A stretch of DNA of 64,000 bases from Planctomycetia bacterium. GTDB lineage: Bacteria; Planctomycetota; Planctomycetia; Gemmatales; Gemmataceae. Of the stretch, positions 47,488 to 57,512 are shown in pieces. Each line of letters begins with the position of its first letter. Within the stretch, counting starts at the first letter, position 1. The translations under genes were made by a program, and so were the position numbers. Location: positions 62,001 through 126,000 of the forward strand of contig SYCV01000066.1 of NCBI GenBank assembly GCA_005786805.1, written 5' to 3'. The notes below the pieces were generated by a model. That model was not told the origin of the DNA and made no database searches. It saw only the letters and a program-made list of their open reading frames with translations.

Positions 47488-48777
47488 TTATACGCCTTGA
47501 TTGTTTTTATTCTTGATGCATCTGAAAACCGCACTGCCTATAAACAATGAGATTGTGGACCATGTGACTCCTCCAATCCAGAGAAGTAGCGTGTAAGTGT
47601 TCGCTCCACTTAAATCCTTGTTTAATAAAACCCCCATGATCACCGGTATTGCCAGGAAAAAAAGTGAAAGAAGTTTTTGCCTGTCGCCAATCATTCTTGC
47701 AATGCAAAAAGCTGGAAGTATAAGGATTCCAAAATGTGCTTTGCTTGACATGGGGGAAAGCAAAAGCATCCCGCATAATATCATTGAAACCTCAAAGGGA
47801 AAGAGATGGGAATGATATTTGGGGATTTCGTCAGGGTTTCCCGGTTTCCCCCAGCAATAAAAAGTGAAACCTGCTCCCATAACAATGATCGAAATTAGAA
47901 AGCCTTTTACATTTTTTGCGTTTGAATCACCTTCTTCAATTATGACCTGATATTTCCCAGATTGTTTTTCAAGGTGGGTCTGGGTGAATCGTTTTCCTGT
48001 ACCAGCCAGGGATTGGTTGTAAATAATCTCACTACCCCAGGTTCCGGGGACAAAATCAGGCTTGGTCATAGGTGCCAGAAATCGCTCCACAAAAACAACC
48101 GGCCTTGCTTTTTCGTTTTCGGGTCTGGGAAGAGTGATATCCGGGATGAAATTACAAAACAAAAAGCTTGATGCAAATGCGAAGGTGGCTTTCCATCGGA
48201 ATCTGTAGATCAAATATGGAAGAAATAAAAGTGGGGTTAGTTTGCATGCCGCGGCAATTCCAAGTAATAGTCCACCTCGTATTTCTCTGTTATTTTGGAG
48301 TTGCAGGCACCCGTAGAGTATGCATCCCGCAATGATAACATCGAATTGCTGATGGGAAAGGCAGTTCAAAAAATAGGTTAAAGAGCAGATGATGCCCATA
48401 ATAAATGCAAGCCATCCCTGGCTTGAGTTGGACAAAAAAACTTCCTTGCTAATGTTCCATGAGCTAACAATCGCAAGGTGGAGAAAAAATATATTTATGA
48501 GGCCCCACGATAGCCTCGAAAGCCAATGGGGGGCGAAATTAAAGGGAATGCAAACAAACGCCATCCAGGGCGGATACATGAAAACAGATCCCTCGTGGTA
48601 AATGTCTTCCCCTTGAATGAGAAGTTTGGCGTAGTGCTTGAAAACCTGGTCGAATTCAGAATTGGTCCTTAGGAAAATTGGCGAGGCTGCCGCAAAAAGT
48701 AAAATCATGCTTGTTAAGAAAAACAATATCTTTGTTTTTGATGTGGAATTGGTGATTTCTGGAATGCTAATTGCCAT
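47488..48777 (-). CDS. polytopic membrane protein, DUF2029/GT87-like glycosyltransferase
   Basis: 429 aa with many TM segments; YAKLLIQGEDIYHEGSVFMYPPWMAFVCIPFNF and GGLLLGIAAACKLTPLLFLPYLIYRFRWKA are typical of GT87/DUF2029. Confidence 0.82.
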   Translation of the reverse strand: MAISIPEITNSTSKTKILFFLTSMILLFAAASPIFLRTNSEFDQVFKHYAKLLIQGEDIYHEGSVFMYPPWMAFVCIPFNFAPHWLSRLSWGLINIFFLHLAIVSSWNISKEVFLSNSSQGWLAFIMGIICSLTYFLNCLSHQQFDVIIAGCILYGCLQLQNNREIRGGLLLGIAAACKLTPLLFLPYLIYRFRWKATFAFASSFLFCNFIPDITLPRPENEKARPVVFVERFLAPMTKPDFVPGTWGSEIIYNQSLAGTGKRFTQTHLEKQSGKYQVIIEEGDSNAKNVKGFLISIIVMGAGFTFYCWGKPGNPDEIPKYHSHLFPFEVSMILCGMLLLSPMSSKAHFGILILPAFCIARMIGDRQKLLSLFFLAIPVIMGVLLNKDLSGANTYTLLLWIGGVTWSTISLFIGSAVFRCIKNKNNQGV

Positions 48778-48969
48778 TCAAAGCCGTTTGGTTCTTCGTG
48801 CTTGTTGGGGAAAACAATTGGGCTTGTTATGAAATACAATAAATTGAAAAATCAGGCAATAGAATGAAGTCCGTAAGTTGTTTGATATTTTTGACTTGAT
48901 AAGATATAAACATCAATTGGGTTGGCTGTATAAGAATTGGAAATTGGAATATGAAATCCAGAGGTATCA

Positions 48970-49965
48970 ATGGGCTCGCAAGCCAGGCTACCGTTTGAAA
49001 AAGAAATTTACGCCCTGGAAGATCTTCTTTCTTCATTGGAAGTAAAGGAGGGTTCAGATATTTCCAACAGTGAGGAGATTCGTCGAATCCGCAAGGAGGT
49101 TGCGAATCTGAAAAAGGTCAAATATGGGAATCTGACTCCTTGGGAGACAATATTGGTTTCCCGGCATCCCGACCGGCCTCAATTGATGGATTATGTCGAG
49201 ATGATTTTTGATGATTTCATTGAGCTTCATGGTGACCGTGCCTTTGGGGATGACCGCGCTCTCAGGACTGGCTTTGCTAGAATCGGGGAACATCGGGTTC
49301 TTTTGGTTGGGCATCAAAAAGGACATACCTTGCAGGAGCGAAGGGAGTCCATGTATGGATGTGCTCACCCTGAAGGATATCGGAAGGCATTGAAGAACAT
49401 GAAGCTGGCCGAAAAGTTTGGCCTGCCAATTATTTCCCTCATCGATACTCCAGGGGCATTTCCTGGCATAGGTGCTGAGGAACGAGGCCAGTCTTCCTTG
49501 ATTGCGGCAAATATTCTGGAAATGTCATGCCTAAAGACACCCGTGATTTGCGTTGTCATTGGCGAAGGTGGTTCGGGAGGCGCATTGGGGATAGGTGTTG
49601 GTGACAAAGTCTGCATGCTTGAGTTCTCTTATTATTCCGTGATCAGCCCGGAAGGTTGCGCGGGAATTTTGTGGAAGTCTGCGACCGAAGTCACGAAACC
49701 CATCGCTGCTGAGGCATTGAAGCTGACATCCAAGGAACTATCCAAGCTGGGAGTGGTCGATGCGGTGATTCCTGAACCGCTGGGCGGGGCCCATCGAAAT
49801 CCAAAGGAAATGTCCAACACATTGAAATCATATCTGCTTCGTTATCTTGGTGAGTTGCTTCAAATTCCCTTGGAAGAGTTGTTGGAAAAGCGATATCAAA
49901 AGTTTCGCGCCATGGGAGTTTTGCTCGAGGGAAATTCGAAGGAGCAATCAACCGGCTCGGCGTGA
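48970..49965 (+). CDS. accA: acetyl-CoA carboxylase carboxyltransferase subunit alpha
   Basis: LPFEKEIYALEDLLSSLE; SRHPDRPQLMDYVEMIFDDFIELHGDRAFGDDRAL; MYGCAHPEGYRKAL; LIDTPGAFPGIGAEERGQSSLIAANILEM; GEGGSGGALGIGVGDKVCMLEFSYYSVISPEGCAGILWKS. Confidence 0.97.
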   Translation: MGSQARLPFEKEIYALEDLLSSLEVKEGSDISNSEEIRRIRKEVANLKKVKYGNLTPWETILVSRHPDRPQLMDYVEMIFDDFIELHGDRAFGDDRALRTGFARIGEHRVLLVGHQKGHTLQERRESMYGCAHPEGYRKALKNMKLAEKFGLPIISLIDTPGAFPGIGAEERGQSSLIAANILEMSCLKTPVICVVIGEGGSGGALGIGVGDKVCMLEFSYYSVISPEGCAGILWKSATEVTKPIAAEALKLTSKELSKLGVVDAVIPEPLGGAHRNPKEMSNTLKSYLLRYLGELLQIPLEELLEKRYQKFRAMGVLLEGNSKEQSTGSA

Positions 49966-50016
49966 TGAATCACCGGCGAAGGATTGCATCAGTCAATTTT
50001 AAAGCATAGCCTGAAA

Positions 50017-50106
50017 GAAACATAAGATCCGTTATCGGACGAAGAAAAAAGGCCATAAACTCCATGAACCAAATGGCCCAACGTCCGATAACGACTGTTA
50101 TGTTTC
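50017..50106. repeat. long imperfect inverted repeat with nested hairpin, downstream of accA
   Basis: GAAACATAAGATCCGTTATCGGACG (50017-50041) vs CGTCCGATAACGACTGTTATGTTTC (50082-50106): outer 9 bp and inner 11 bp perfect around a 5-nt mismatch block; internal GGCCAT (50051-50056)/ATGGCC (50073-50078). Confidence 0.9.
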
Positions 50107-50276
50107 ATTAATGGTATAGCTGTTATTTCTCAGGTTTTCTCGGCATTTCCATGGTTTTGTCTTCTTTTTCCTGTTATGGCGAATCCCGGATTCTTGTTGG
50201 TGCGCCGAATCGTTGCAAGTATATTGTGCTTTGAGTTTTTTGTTTCCTACCCGCCCTCCTTCAGGATTGCTTTTCA

Positions 50277-51590
50277 ATGAATTCAACAGATGGTTTCAAT
50301 GCGAGTTCGAAAGTTTTGCGAGTTGGCATGGTCGGCCTTGGAATGATTTTTGATGAGACTTATAAACCTGTTTTCCTGGATCTGGCCCATTCACCTCTTT
50401 ACTCCCCTGCCACCGGGCCTGTCGATGTTCGCTGGACGGCTGCTGCTTCCCGGACTGGTTCAAGGGGGCGAAATTACCTTCAGCAGTTGAAAAACATCAT
50501 TCCTCCGTTTGAAAATTGTCATGGTGATGATTCCATCCAAAAACTGCTGGCATCCGGAGTTGATGCGGTATGTGTGGCGACACCGGATGACAGGCATTTT
50601 GAAGCTGCAAAAATTGCACTTCTTTCAGGCAAGCATGTTTTGATTGAAAAACCATCCGTTCTTTCCCTTGCGGAATTGGAACAACTTCAAGAAATTGCGG
50701 ATCAAAAAAAAGTGCTCGCCAAGGTTGTTTATCACAAGCTGGCCGATCCGGATCATAAAAAATTACGCACCCACTATGCGGATAATATTTTTCGCCACAT
50801 CAACAATGGCTATTGCTCATTGCTTGAACCCAAGCAGATAAGTGGAAAACAATTCGCTGAGTGGATTGTGGGGAGAAATCCTGGAACCTATGTCGCTGTT
50901 CACTACATCAAGCTGATTGATTTTACATTTGGCTCATCAAGCGTCATTCCTGGTTGGGAACTGACGCGTGTAAGTGCGACAGGCCAGAGGGGTTTGGTGG
51001 GAAGTGCTGATGGGTCTACATGGGATTCCTGCCAGCTTCAGGTCACATACAGGCATCCTGATAATCGGGAGGCCACTTTTGATATCCATACAAGCTGGGT
51101 TATGCCTGATAATTTCCCTGGCTATGTCGAGCAGGAAGTCCAGTTTCGTTTTGACAATGCGATTTGGAACGCGCATCAACGAAAGCGCGGGGTTGAGATG
51201 GCTGTTGAAAATCGTACCCCGGATGAGATGAAAAACACCCCCAACTATCATTACAATGGTTCTTTTTTGGAACCATGGGGCAAACGCTCGCAGCGTGGTT
51301 ATGGGTTGGAAGTGATTCGCAGGTTTTTTGAGGAGGTTTCCTTTGTTGAGTTTGCTGGCCCTTCGTCAAGCAGGCAGGAAAGGTTGCAGGAAATGAGGGG
51401 GCTTACCTATAACGATCTCAGTGCTGATAGGAATACTGTTGCAATAGTTCAGGCAATGGAGGCTATTTTGGCTGAACAAGCCAAGGGGAATCCAGGTTGT
51501 CAAGTTCTTGTAAATGGCCCTGATGGGGGTTTGGTCTTGTATAAGCCCGGGAAAATAGAGCGAGTAGTTCTTCATTCATCCAGGGTCTAG
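50277..51590 (+). CDS. Gfo/Idh/MocA family oxidoreductase
   Basis: LRVGMVGLGMIFDETYKPVF; LLASGVDAVCVATPDDRHFEAAKIALLSGKHVLIEKPSVLSLAELEQLQEIADQKK. Confidence 0.93.
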   Translation: MNSTDGFNASSKVLRVGMVGLGMIFDETYKPVFLDLAHSPLYSPATGPVDVRWTAAASRTGSRGRNYLQQLKNIIPPFENCHGDDSIQKLLASGVDAVCVATPDDRHFEAAKIALLSGKHVLIEKPSVLSLAELEQLQEIADQKKVLAKVVYHKLADPDHKKLRTHYADNIFRHINNGYCSLLEPKQISGKQFAEWIVGRNPGTYVAVHYIKLIDFTFGSSSVIPGWELTRVSATGQRGLVGSADGSTWDSCQLQVTYRHPDNREATFDIHTSWVMPDNFPGYVEQEVQFRFDNAIWNAHQRKRGVEMAVENRTPDEMKNTPNYHYNGSFLEPWGKRSQRGYGLEVIRRFFEEVSFVEFAGPSSSRQERLQEMRGLTYNDLSADRNTVAIVQAMEAILAEQAKGNPGCQVLVNGPDGGLVLYKPGKIERVVLHSSRV

Positions 51591-51681
51591 ATTTTTTGGA
51601 AGTATGATTACATCTGTACTTTCATGGTTTTTAAGGCTATTGTGATAATACAAACTTGGTCATTTGTGGAGGAATTGTGCC

Positions 51682-53109
51682 ATGATTAAACCTATTCACC
51701 ACCCCGGTGAAAATAATTCGAATGAGACTCGGGATCACCTTGTGAAAGTTGAGCCTAGATCCCTTCGCACCTACACCCCCAGTCAGGCGATTCTTTCCAA
51801 AAGTGCTGGTTCGTTTCATTGGACACCAGAGGGCAGAAAGCTTTACGATTTTACCTCAGGTGTGCTTGTTGCAAATCTTGGTCATAATCCGGTCCGTTGG
51901 ACCAAAAGGTTCTTTGAATTGATGGGTTGGGAAAATCTTGGTCATGCCGGTGTCTCGGATGAATATTTTTCCGCGGTTACCATGACCTCCTACAACGCAG
52001 CCACTCCCATAGAAGTCCAGGCTTCTGAAAAATTGCTCGCAATGATGCGCGTCAATCCTGTCGGGGCGAGAATGCAGCAGGTTCTTTGGGCGGCATCAGG
52101 TTCGGAGGGAATACAAAAATCCCTTTGGGCTTCCATGGCAAAAGATAAAAACAGGGACATGATCATTGCCACCCGATACGGGTTTCATGGAAAAAAAGGC
52201 CTGTCCAATGCCATCACCGGCACCGAAAACGACAAAGAGCGTGATCCAAGGGTGAAATTTATTTCTTTCCCCATGTGTGAATGCAATGATCTTTCAATGC
52301 GGGATAATCCATTTGATTTTGCACCTTATCAAAAAGAATTGGATGCCTTGTGGCACCAATATGGCCGAAGATTGGGAAGCTTGATAACCGAACCGTACCT
52401 TGGTGGTGGAGGTTCCTATCATCCCCCCAAGGAATATCTCCAGATGTTGGTTCGCTTTTGCAGGGAAAAGGATATTAATTTTATTCTTGATGAGGTCCAG
52501 GCGAACTTTGGTAGAACCGGGCAAAACTTCGCTTATGAAACATATGGTATCGAGCCCGATATCGTAGTGCTTGGAAAAGGGCTTGGAAATGGTGTTCCTG
52601 TAGCAGCGGTTGTTGGGAGAAAAGATTTGTTTGATAGCCTGGAATATGGCGAGGCTTCTGATACCTGGAGTGCCAATCCGATTTGTTGTGCAGCAGTAAT
52701 TGCCACGCTTGAAGAATTTGAAAATGGAAAAGTGCTTGAGCACTCAAGGAGGGCCTCCGCAATCATCGAGGAGGGCCTTATCGCGCTTAAAAAAGACCTT
52801 CCATTCATCGCCAATGTTCGTGGGGAAAAAGGTGGGATGGTCTGGGGTGTTGAGATGAAAGACTGGGCGGGAAAAAATTCCCATGAATGGGCGTGCGCAA
52901 TGGTGGAAGCCTGCTACAGAGGCGGCCCCAATGGTGATGGAATTCATATTCTTGGACCATTGGCCAGGAAGGTGGTTAGAATCTCACCGCCGCTCACGAT
53001 TTCGCTCACGGAAGCTGCCGCATCAATGAAGCTGATGCATAAACTTCTGGCGCCTTTGGCAAATGTGAATGTAAATTCCGCCACTACTCCCGTTGTGGTT
53101 TCCAAATAG
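51682..53109 (+). CDS. class-III pyridoxal-phosphate-dependent aminotransferase
   Basis: LYDFTSGVLVANLGHNP; FILDEVQANFGRTGQNFAYETYGIEPDIVVLGKGLGNGVPVAAVVGRKDL; SANPICCAAVIATLE. Confidence 0.93.
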   Translation: MIKPIHHPGENNSNETRDHLVKVEPRSLRTYTPSQAILSKSAGSFHWTPEGRKLYDFTSGVLVANLGHNPVRWTKRFFELMGWENLGHAGVSDEYFSAVTMTSYNAATPIEVQASEKLLAMMRVNPVGARMQQVLWAASGSEGIQKSLWASMAKDKNRDMIIATRYGFHGKKGLSNAITGTENDKERDPRVKFISFPMCECNDLSMRDNPFDFAPYQKELDALWHQYGRRLGSLITEPYLGGGGSYHPPKEYLQMLVRFCREKDINFILDEVQANFGRTGQNFAYETYGIEPDIVVLGKGLGNGVPVAAVVGRKDLFDSLEYGEASDTWSANPICCAAVIATLEEFENGKVLEHSRRASAIIEEGLIALKKDLPFIANVRGEKGGMVWGVEMKDWAGKNSHEWACAMVEACYRGGPNGDGIHILGPLARKVVRISPPLTISLTEAAASMKLMHKLLAPLANVNVNSATTPVVVSK

Positions 53110-53136
53110 TAAAGAAGTTCATCATGGAATTTTCGC

Positions 53137-54102
53137 ATGCCACTCGAGCTTGTATTTAATCCCCTGTTTGGGGCATCGGAAATTCACTGGCTTGACCAGG
53201 CACTCAATTCAATTGCCTCAAATTTTTCAGAAGGATCCTTCTTCAATCAGGTTTTCAATCTCAGGGCGATGATTGCCCTCGCCCTTGTAAGCCTGACCTG
53301 TGGGGCTGTTGGATCCATGGTTGTGGGAAGTAGGATGGCTTTTTTTAGCGATGCCCTGGCGCATTGCGCGTTTGCCGGGGTTAGCCTGGGTTATGTGGTC
53401 TTTGAACTTTTTATCCTGGGGGCGCGCCCAAAGACCGAATTTTGGGAATGGGTCACCCCGATGATGGTGGTTTTTGGCGTCGCGGTCGGGGCGGGAATCG
53501 CCTATGTTAGGGGGAAAACCGGCTTGGCGAGTGATACAGTCATTGGGGTTTTCTTTGCTTTTTCACTTGGCTTTGCCGCAATGTTAAAAAATATAATCAA
53601 TGATCGCAGCGTTTTCAGCTTGGAGGATTTTTTGTTTGGCGATCCCCTCTTTGTGAGTTCCCCTGAGATTTTGTATATCGCCGTGCTTGCTGTTTTTACC
53701 TGGGTTTTCCTTTTCTTTTTTTACAATCGAATGGTTTTCAGCAGTTTCAATGGAAGCTTGGCGATGTCGAGGCGATATCCGGTGGCTCTTCTGTATTACT
53801 TGTTTGTCATTTTGCTGGCGTTGATTGTGAACCTTTGTTTGCGTTATGTCGGGGTGCTTTTGATCAACGCCTTATTGATCGTGCCCGCTGCAACGGCTTT
53901 CAACCTTGGAAGAAATTTGCGTGAGGTTTTCTGGATGACAGTTTTGCTAAGTGTTTTTGTCTGCATTGCCGGGTTGGGGGCCAGTTGGGAACTGCAGGTT
54001 CGATCTGGTGTCAGATTTGGAGTATCTGGCACGATAGTGATGCTGGGTGTGGTGTTGTTTTTTTGCTCGATGGTCATTGGTAAATTCAAGACGGCATCTT
54101 GA
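53137..54102 (+). CDS. metal ABC transporter permease (ZnuB/TroC-like)
   Basis: RAMIALALVSLTCGAVGSMVVGSRMAFFSDALAHCAFAGVSLGYV; LRYVGVLLINALLIVPAATAFNLGRN. Confidence 0.9.
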   Translation: MPLELVFNPLFGASEIHWLDQALNSIASNFSEGSFFNQVFNLRAMIALALVSLTCGAVGSMVVGSRMAFFSDALAHCAFAGVSLGYVVFELFILGARPKTEFWEWVTPMMVVFGVAVGAGIAYVRGKTGLASDTVIGVFFAFSLGFAAMLKNIINDRSVFSLEDFLFGDPLFVSSPEILYIAVLAVFTWVFLFFFYNRMVFSSFNGSLAMSRRYPVALLYYLFVILLALIVNLCLRYVGVLLINALLIVPAATAFNLGRNLREVFWMTVLLSVFVCIAGLGASWELQVRSGVRFGVSGTIVMLGVVLFFCSMVIGKFKTAS

Positions 54103-54215
54103 TTGATATTAGAATAATAATTGAACCAGCTTATTGATTCCTGGCTTCATCTAAATGACAATGATGGTGCGTTCTGTTTGTTGACAGTTAGTTTCAAAAT
54201 AGGATTAATGCATCT

Positions 54216-55271
54216 GTGGATAGCGCTCAAGCATTGGATAAAATAAAGGATTTTATCCTGATTTTCACAAGTATTTTCTATGAGGCTTTGCCATTCATAG
54301 TTATTGGTTCGTTGCTTGCAGGTCTATTAGAGGAGCTTTTGCCTCAAAAACTCATTGCCAGGCTTCTTCCCAGGAACAGGCTATTTGCAATTTTAATCGG
54401 GGCTCTTCTAGGATTGATTTTTCCCATGTGTGAATGCGGAATCATCCCGGTGATGCGCCGGTTATTGCGAAAGGGTTTGCCATTAAGCTGCTGTGTCGCA
54501 TATCTTCTCGCGGGCCCTATCATTAACCCTTTGGTTTTGTTGAGCACATTTGTTGCATTTGATGGCATGGAGAATGCCACCGAAAACGGTGCCCTGGCTT
54601 ACCAGATGGGTGGAATAGCCATGGTTTTAACCCGGATGGGAATGGCTTATCTTGTGTCGGTCGGAACCAGCCTTATTGTTGATCGCCTGCACCAGAAAAA
54701 TGGTGATGAACTTCTTATGCCCTTGGCCAAGCCGCCTGTTAAAAGTCCCCTATCCCTCGATGTGATTGATGAGGATAATGGCCGTGATCCATCAGAAATG
54801 CACTGGTTCAAGCGTGCCTCCAGGATTTCTGAAACAGCTCTTCACGATTTCATAGATATCACAGTTTTTCTTACAATCGGGGCGTTGTTGGCAGCCTTCA
54901 CCCGTATTTGGCTGACTCATGATGCGATTTCTGAGTTGTCGCGCTCCCATATCATACTTGCAGTGCTTTTAATGATGGCTCTTGCCGTTGTCCTATGCTT
55001 GTGCAGTGAGGCTGACGCATTTGTGGCAGCCAGTTTTGTGACCTTGAGACCTGCTGCAAAAGCGGCTTTTCTAGTTCTTGGCCCAATGCTTGATCTAAAG
55101 CTTTACATGATGTACACCAGGGTGTTTAAACCCCGATTGATATGGACTATAATAATATCAGTGGTAATTCAGGTTTTTGTTTACACCATGCTTCTGCATG
55201 GGTTCTGGGAAAATTTCGCTCCCAAGGTGTTTTTCCCCAAAGTTGAATCAATAACCCAAAACTCAAGGTGA
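54216..55271 (+). CDS. permease of the DUF318/YraQ (YcgR-like) family
   Basis: [79 protein letters not shown] start. Confidence 0.88.
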   Translation: MDSAQALDKIKDFILIFTSIFYEALPFIVIGSLLAGLLEELLPQKLIARLLPRNRLFAILIGALLGLIFPMCECGIIPVMRRLLRKGLPLSCCVAYLLAGPIINPLVLLSTFVAFDGMENATENGALAYQMGGIAMVLTRMGMAYLVSVGTSLIVDRLHQKNGDELLMPLAKPPVKSPLSLDVIDEDNGRDPSEMHWFKRASRISETALHDFIDITVFLTIGALLAAFTRIWLTHDAISELSRSHIILAVLLMMALAVVLCLCSEADAFVAASFVTLRPAAKAAFLVLGPMLDLKLYMMYTRVFKPRLIWTIIISVVIQVFVYTMLLHGFWENFAPKVFFPKVESITQNSR

Positions 55272-56260
55272 CAAATTTGGCCAGTCAGCACCATCATCAT
55301 GATCATGGAAATGAGTATTACATCGAGCAATTGATAAGCATAGGTATTTCTCTTTCCATTGCTTATGTTTGCATCATGCTGTGGTGGCCTTTTCCAATTT
55401 ACGGCGGGGACGGCCAGGTTGTCTCCTATGGGAGAAAACTGTCAATCATTCTGCATCCCAAGTTTCATTTCTGGGTCTTGACTGGAAGTATCATCCTTCT
55501 TGGATTTGTAATTGTAAGGATCATAGCGCTTTGGCTCGAATCTTCTGGTGCAAAGTCCCATGGTAACCATGATCACGGCCATGTTCATGGTCCCGATTGC
55601 GATCATGAACATGAACATGATCATACACATGGCCCGGGCTGTGCTCATGACCATGCACATGATCATGGTCATTCCAGAACTGCCGGTCACGCTGATTGTG
55701 GACATGATCACGGCCATGGTCATGGATCCGCGCCCGTAAGATTCATTGTTCTACTTTTGCCCATTGTCTTGTTTTTCCTCAATGTCCCCAACGAGGTTTT
55801 CAGCAGCGTGAAGGCGGTTGACCTATCGCAGTTTGGTGAAGTTGGCGCGGTTGCTGAAAAGGGTGTTGATTTCAATGTTGGTTTTTTACAATTGGAAATG
55901 GCATCCATGACCCAGGAAAGCCGGAACCATTACGAGGGTAAAACCGTCCGATTGATCGGAAAATATGTGGGCGAGGATGAAAAACGGTTTTCACTTATCA
56001 GGTTCAAGATCAATTGCTGCGCTGCTGATGCTGTCCCATTGAACGCCGTGATGATGGTTGATCCAAATTCCCCTGAAAAACTTGCATGGAAAAAGTATCG
56101 GAATGCGTGGGTCCAAGTGACTGGCAGGGTTCATTTTTTAAAGCGCAAGGACAATGAACAGTACATGACCGCATTGATTTTATACCCTGATTCCGAGCAT
56201 AAGTTGAACGATGGCCTGGTCAAGGTTGTGCCGCAGGATTCCAACCCGTATGCAAATTAG
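55268..56260 (+). CDS. TIGR03943/YcgQ (DUF1980)-like membrane protein with His-rich loop
   Basis: ATGA-type overlap with the preceding permease; N-terminal HHHHDHG; cytoplasmic/periplasmic loop [35 protein letters not shown]...; C-terminal [43 protein letters not shown]. Confidence 0.8.
   Translation: MTNLASQHHHHDHGNEYYIEQLISIGISLSIAYVCIMLWWPFPIYGGDGQVVSYGRKLSIILHPKFHFWVLTGSIILLGFVIVRIIALWLESSGAKSHGNHDHGHVHGPDCDHEHEHDHTHGPGCAHDHAHDHGHSRTAGHADCGHDHGHGHGSAPVRFIVLLLPIVLFFLNVPNEVFSSVKAVDLSQFGEVGAVAEKGVDFNVGFLQLEMASMTQESRNHYEGKTVRLIGKYVGEDEKRFSLIRFKINCCAADAVPLNAVMMVDPNSPEKLAWKKYRNAWVQVTGRVHFLKRKDNEQYMTALILYPDSEHKLNDGLVKVVPQDSNPYAN
55560..55730 (+). repeat. degenerate CATGAT/CATGG-rich repeat encoding the His-rich metal-binding tract
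   Basis: Directly visible run of catgat, catggt and catgaa codon pairs encoding alternating H/D/E/G. Confidence 0.85.
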
Positions 56261-56305
56261 CAAGCATGTTTTTTCATGTTTACTTGCGATGATTTTGGAG
56301 CATTT

Positions 56306-57469
56306 ATGAATAGCAGGAATATCGGTCTTTTAGTGTTTGGTTGCCTGATTTTGATTTACGGCAGGGTCTTTGCCTGCCCATTTTGCACGATGCAGGGCCA
56401 GACTTTGGTTGGCGAGGTGAACCAGGCCAGCATGGTGCTTTTTGGAACTTTGAAAAATGCAAAGATCGGTAATGCTGATGGCTCGGATGGCAGCACTGAT
56501 TTCGAAGTTGAAAAAATAATAAAGGATCATGTGATAAGGGCTGGGAAAAAAACGCTCACCCTGCCCCGCTATGTCCCACCAGACAAGGATGGGAAATATA
56601 AGTTCCTTCTTTTTTGCGAAGTTTACAAGGATAAGTTGGATCCTTACCGTGGTGTTGCCGTTCCCCCTGAAAGTGAAATCGTACCTTATTTACAAGGGGC
56701 CTTGGCACTCAAGGACAGCCCGTTGCCCAAGAAACTTGGTTTTTACTTTAATTATCTCGAGAATAATGATTCTGAAATTTCAAATGATGCTTATAAAGAG
56801 TTTGGCAATGCAGGCTACAAGGAATTTGAGATCGCCGCCAAGCTTTTCTCCCGGGAGAAGGTGATTTCCTGGCTGAAAAATTCCTCCACCCCATCCTTCA
56901 AGATGGGATTATACGCATCGATACTTGGTCATTGTGGAAAACCTGAAGACGCGAAAATATTGAAACAACTGCTTGAAGATCCTGATAAACAATCCGCGAG
57001 CGGGATTGACGGTGTATTTGCCGCTTATGCCATGCTTAATCCCAAGGAGGGATGGGATTACCTTGTCGCGGTAATGAAAAACCCGAAGAAGGAGTTCCTT
57101 TTCAGGTACGCGGGCCTTCGTGCTGTAAGGTTTTTCCTGGAATTTGCCCCCGATTTGATTCCCAGACAGAAGTTGATCGAGGCTATTGTCTTTTTGCTTG
57201 ACCAGGAGGATATTTCGGACCTTGCAATCGAGGATTTAAGAAAATGGAAAGTATGGGACCAGGCTGATAAAGTTCTGGCCTTGCAAGAAAAAGATGCCTA
57301 TAAGAAAATTCCAATTGTCCGCAGGGCGGTGCTCCGATATGCCCTTTCGTGCAAGGATAACAAGGCTGCAGAGGACTTTGTAAAAAAACAAAGAGTTGCG
57401 GATGCCCAGGGTGTCATGGATGCTGAAGAGTTGTTGAAATTGGAGCAACCCGCGCCTCCTGCAAAATGA
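56306..57469 (+). CDS. secreted HEAT-like protein, paralog A (mature N-terminal ACPFCTMQGQTL)
   Basis: Signal peptide MNSRNIGLLVFGCLILIYGRVFA followed by CPFC; homologous along its length to the next ORF. Confidence 0.78.
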   Translation: MNSRNIGLLVFGCLILIYGRVFACPFCTMQGQTLVGEVNQASMVLFGTLKNAKIGNADGSDGSTDFEVEKIIKDHVIRAGKKTLTLPRYVPPDKDGKYKFLLFCEVYKDKLDPYRGVAVPPESEIVPYLQGALALKDSPLPKKLGFYFNYLENNDSEISNDAYKEFGNAGYKEFEIAAKLFSREKVISWLKNSSTPSFKMGLYASILGHCGKPEDAKILKQLLEDPDKQSASGIDGVFAAYAMLNPKEGWDYLVAVMKNPKKEFLFRYAGLRAVRFFLEFAPDLIPRQKLIEAIVFLLDQEDISDLAIEDLRKWKVWDQADKVLALQEKDAYKKIPIVRRAVLRYALSCKDNKAAEDFVKKQRVADAQGVMDAEELLKLEQPAPPAK

Positions 57470-57512
57470 GGCATTAAAATCTTGCTTAGCAAAAGTCCAT
57501 GGAAGGACGACC

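Noticed and set aside
50017-50106. Interpretation of the inverted repeat as an integron attC site
   Set aside because: GTTATCGG does not match the GTTRRRY core, no integrase or cassette array nearby.
55442-55739. Met-rich ORFs on either frame/strand of the His-rich region (e.g. [14 protein letters not shown]..., [14 protein letters not shown]...)
   Set aside because: Arise from reading catgat/catggt repeats in other frames; artefact of the His-rich coding repeat.
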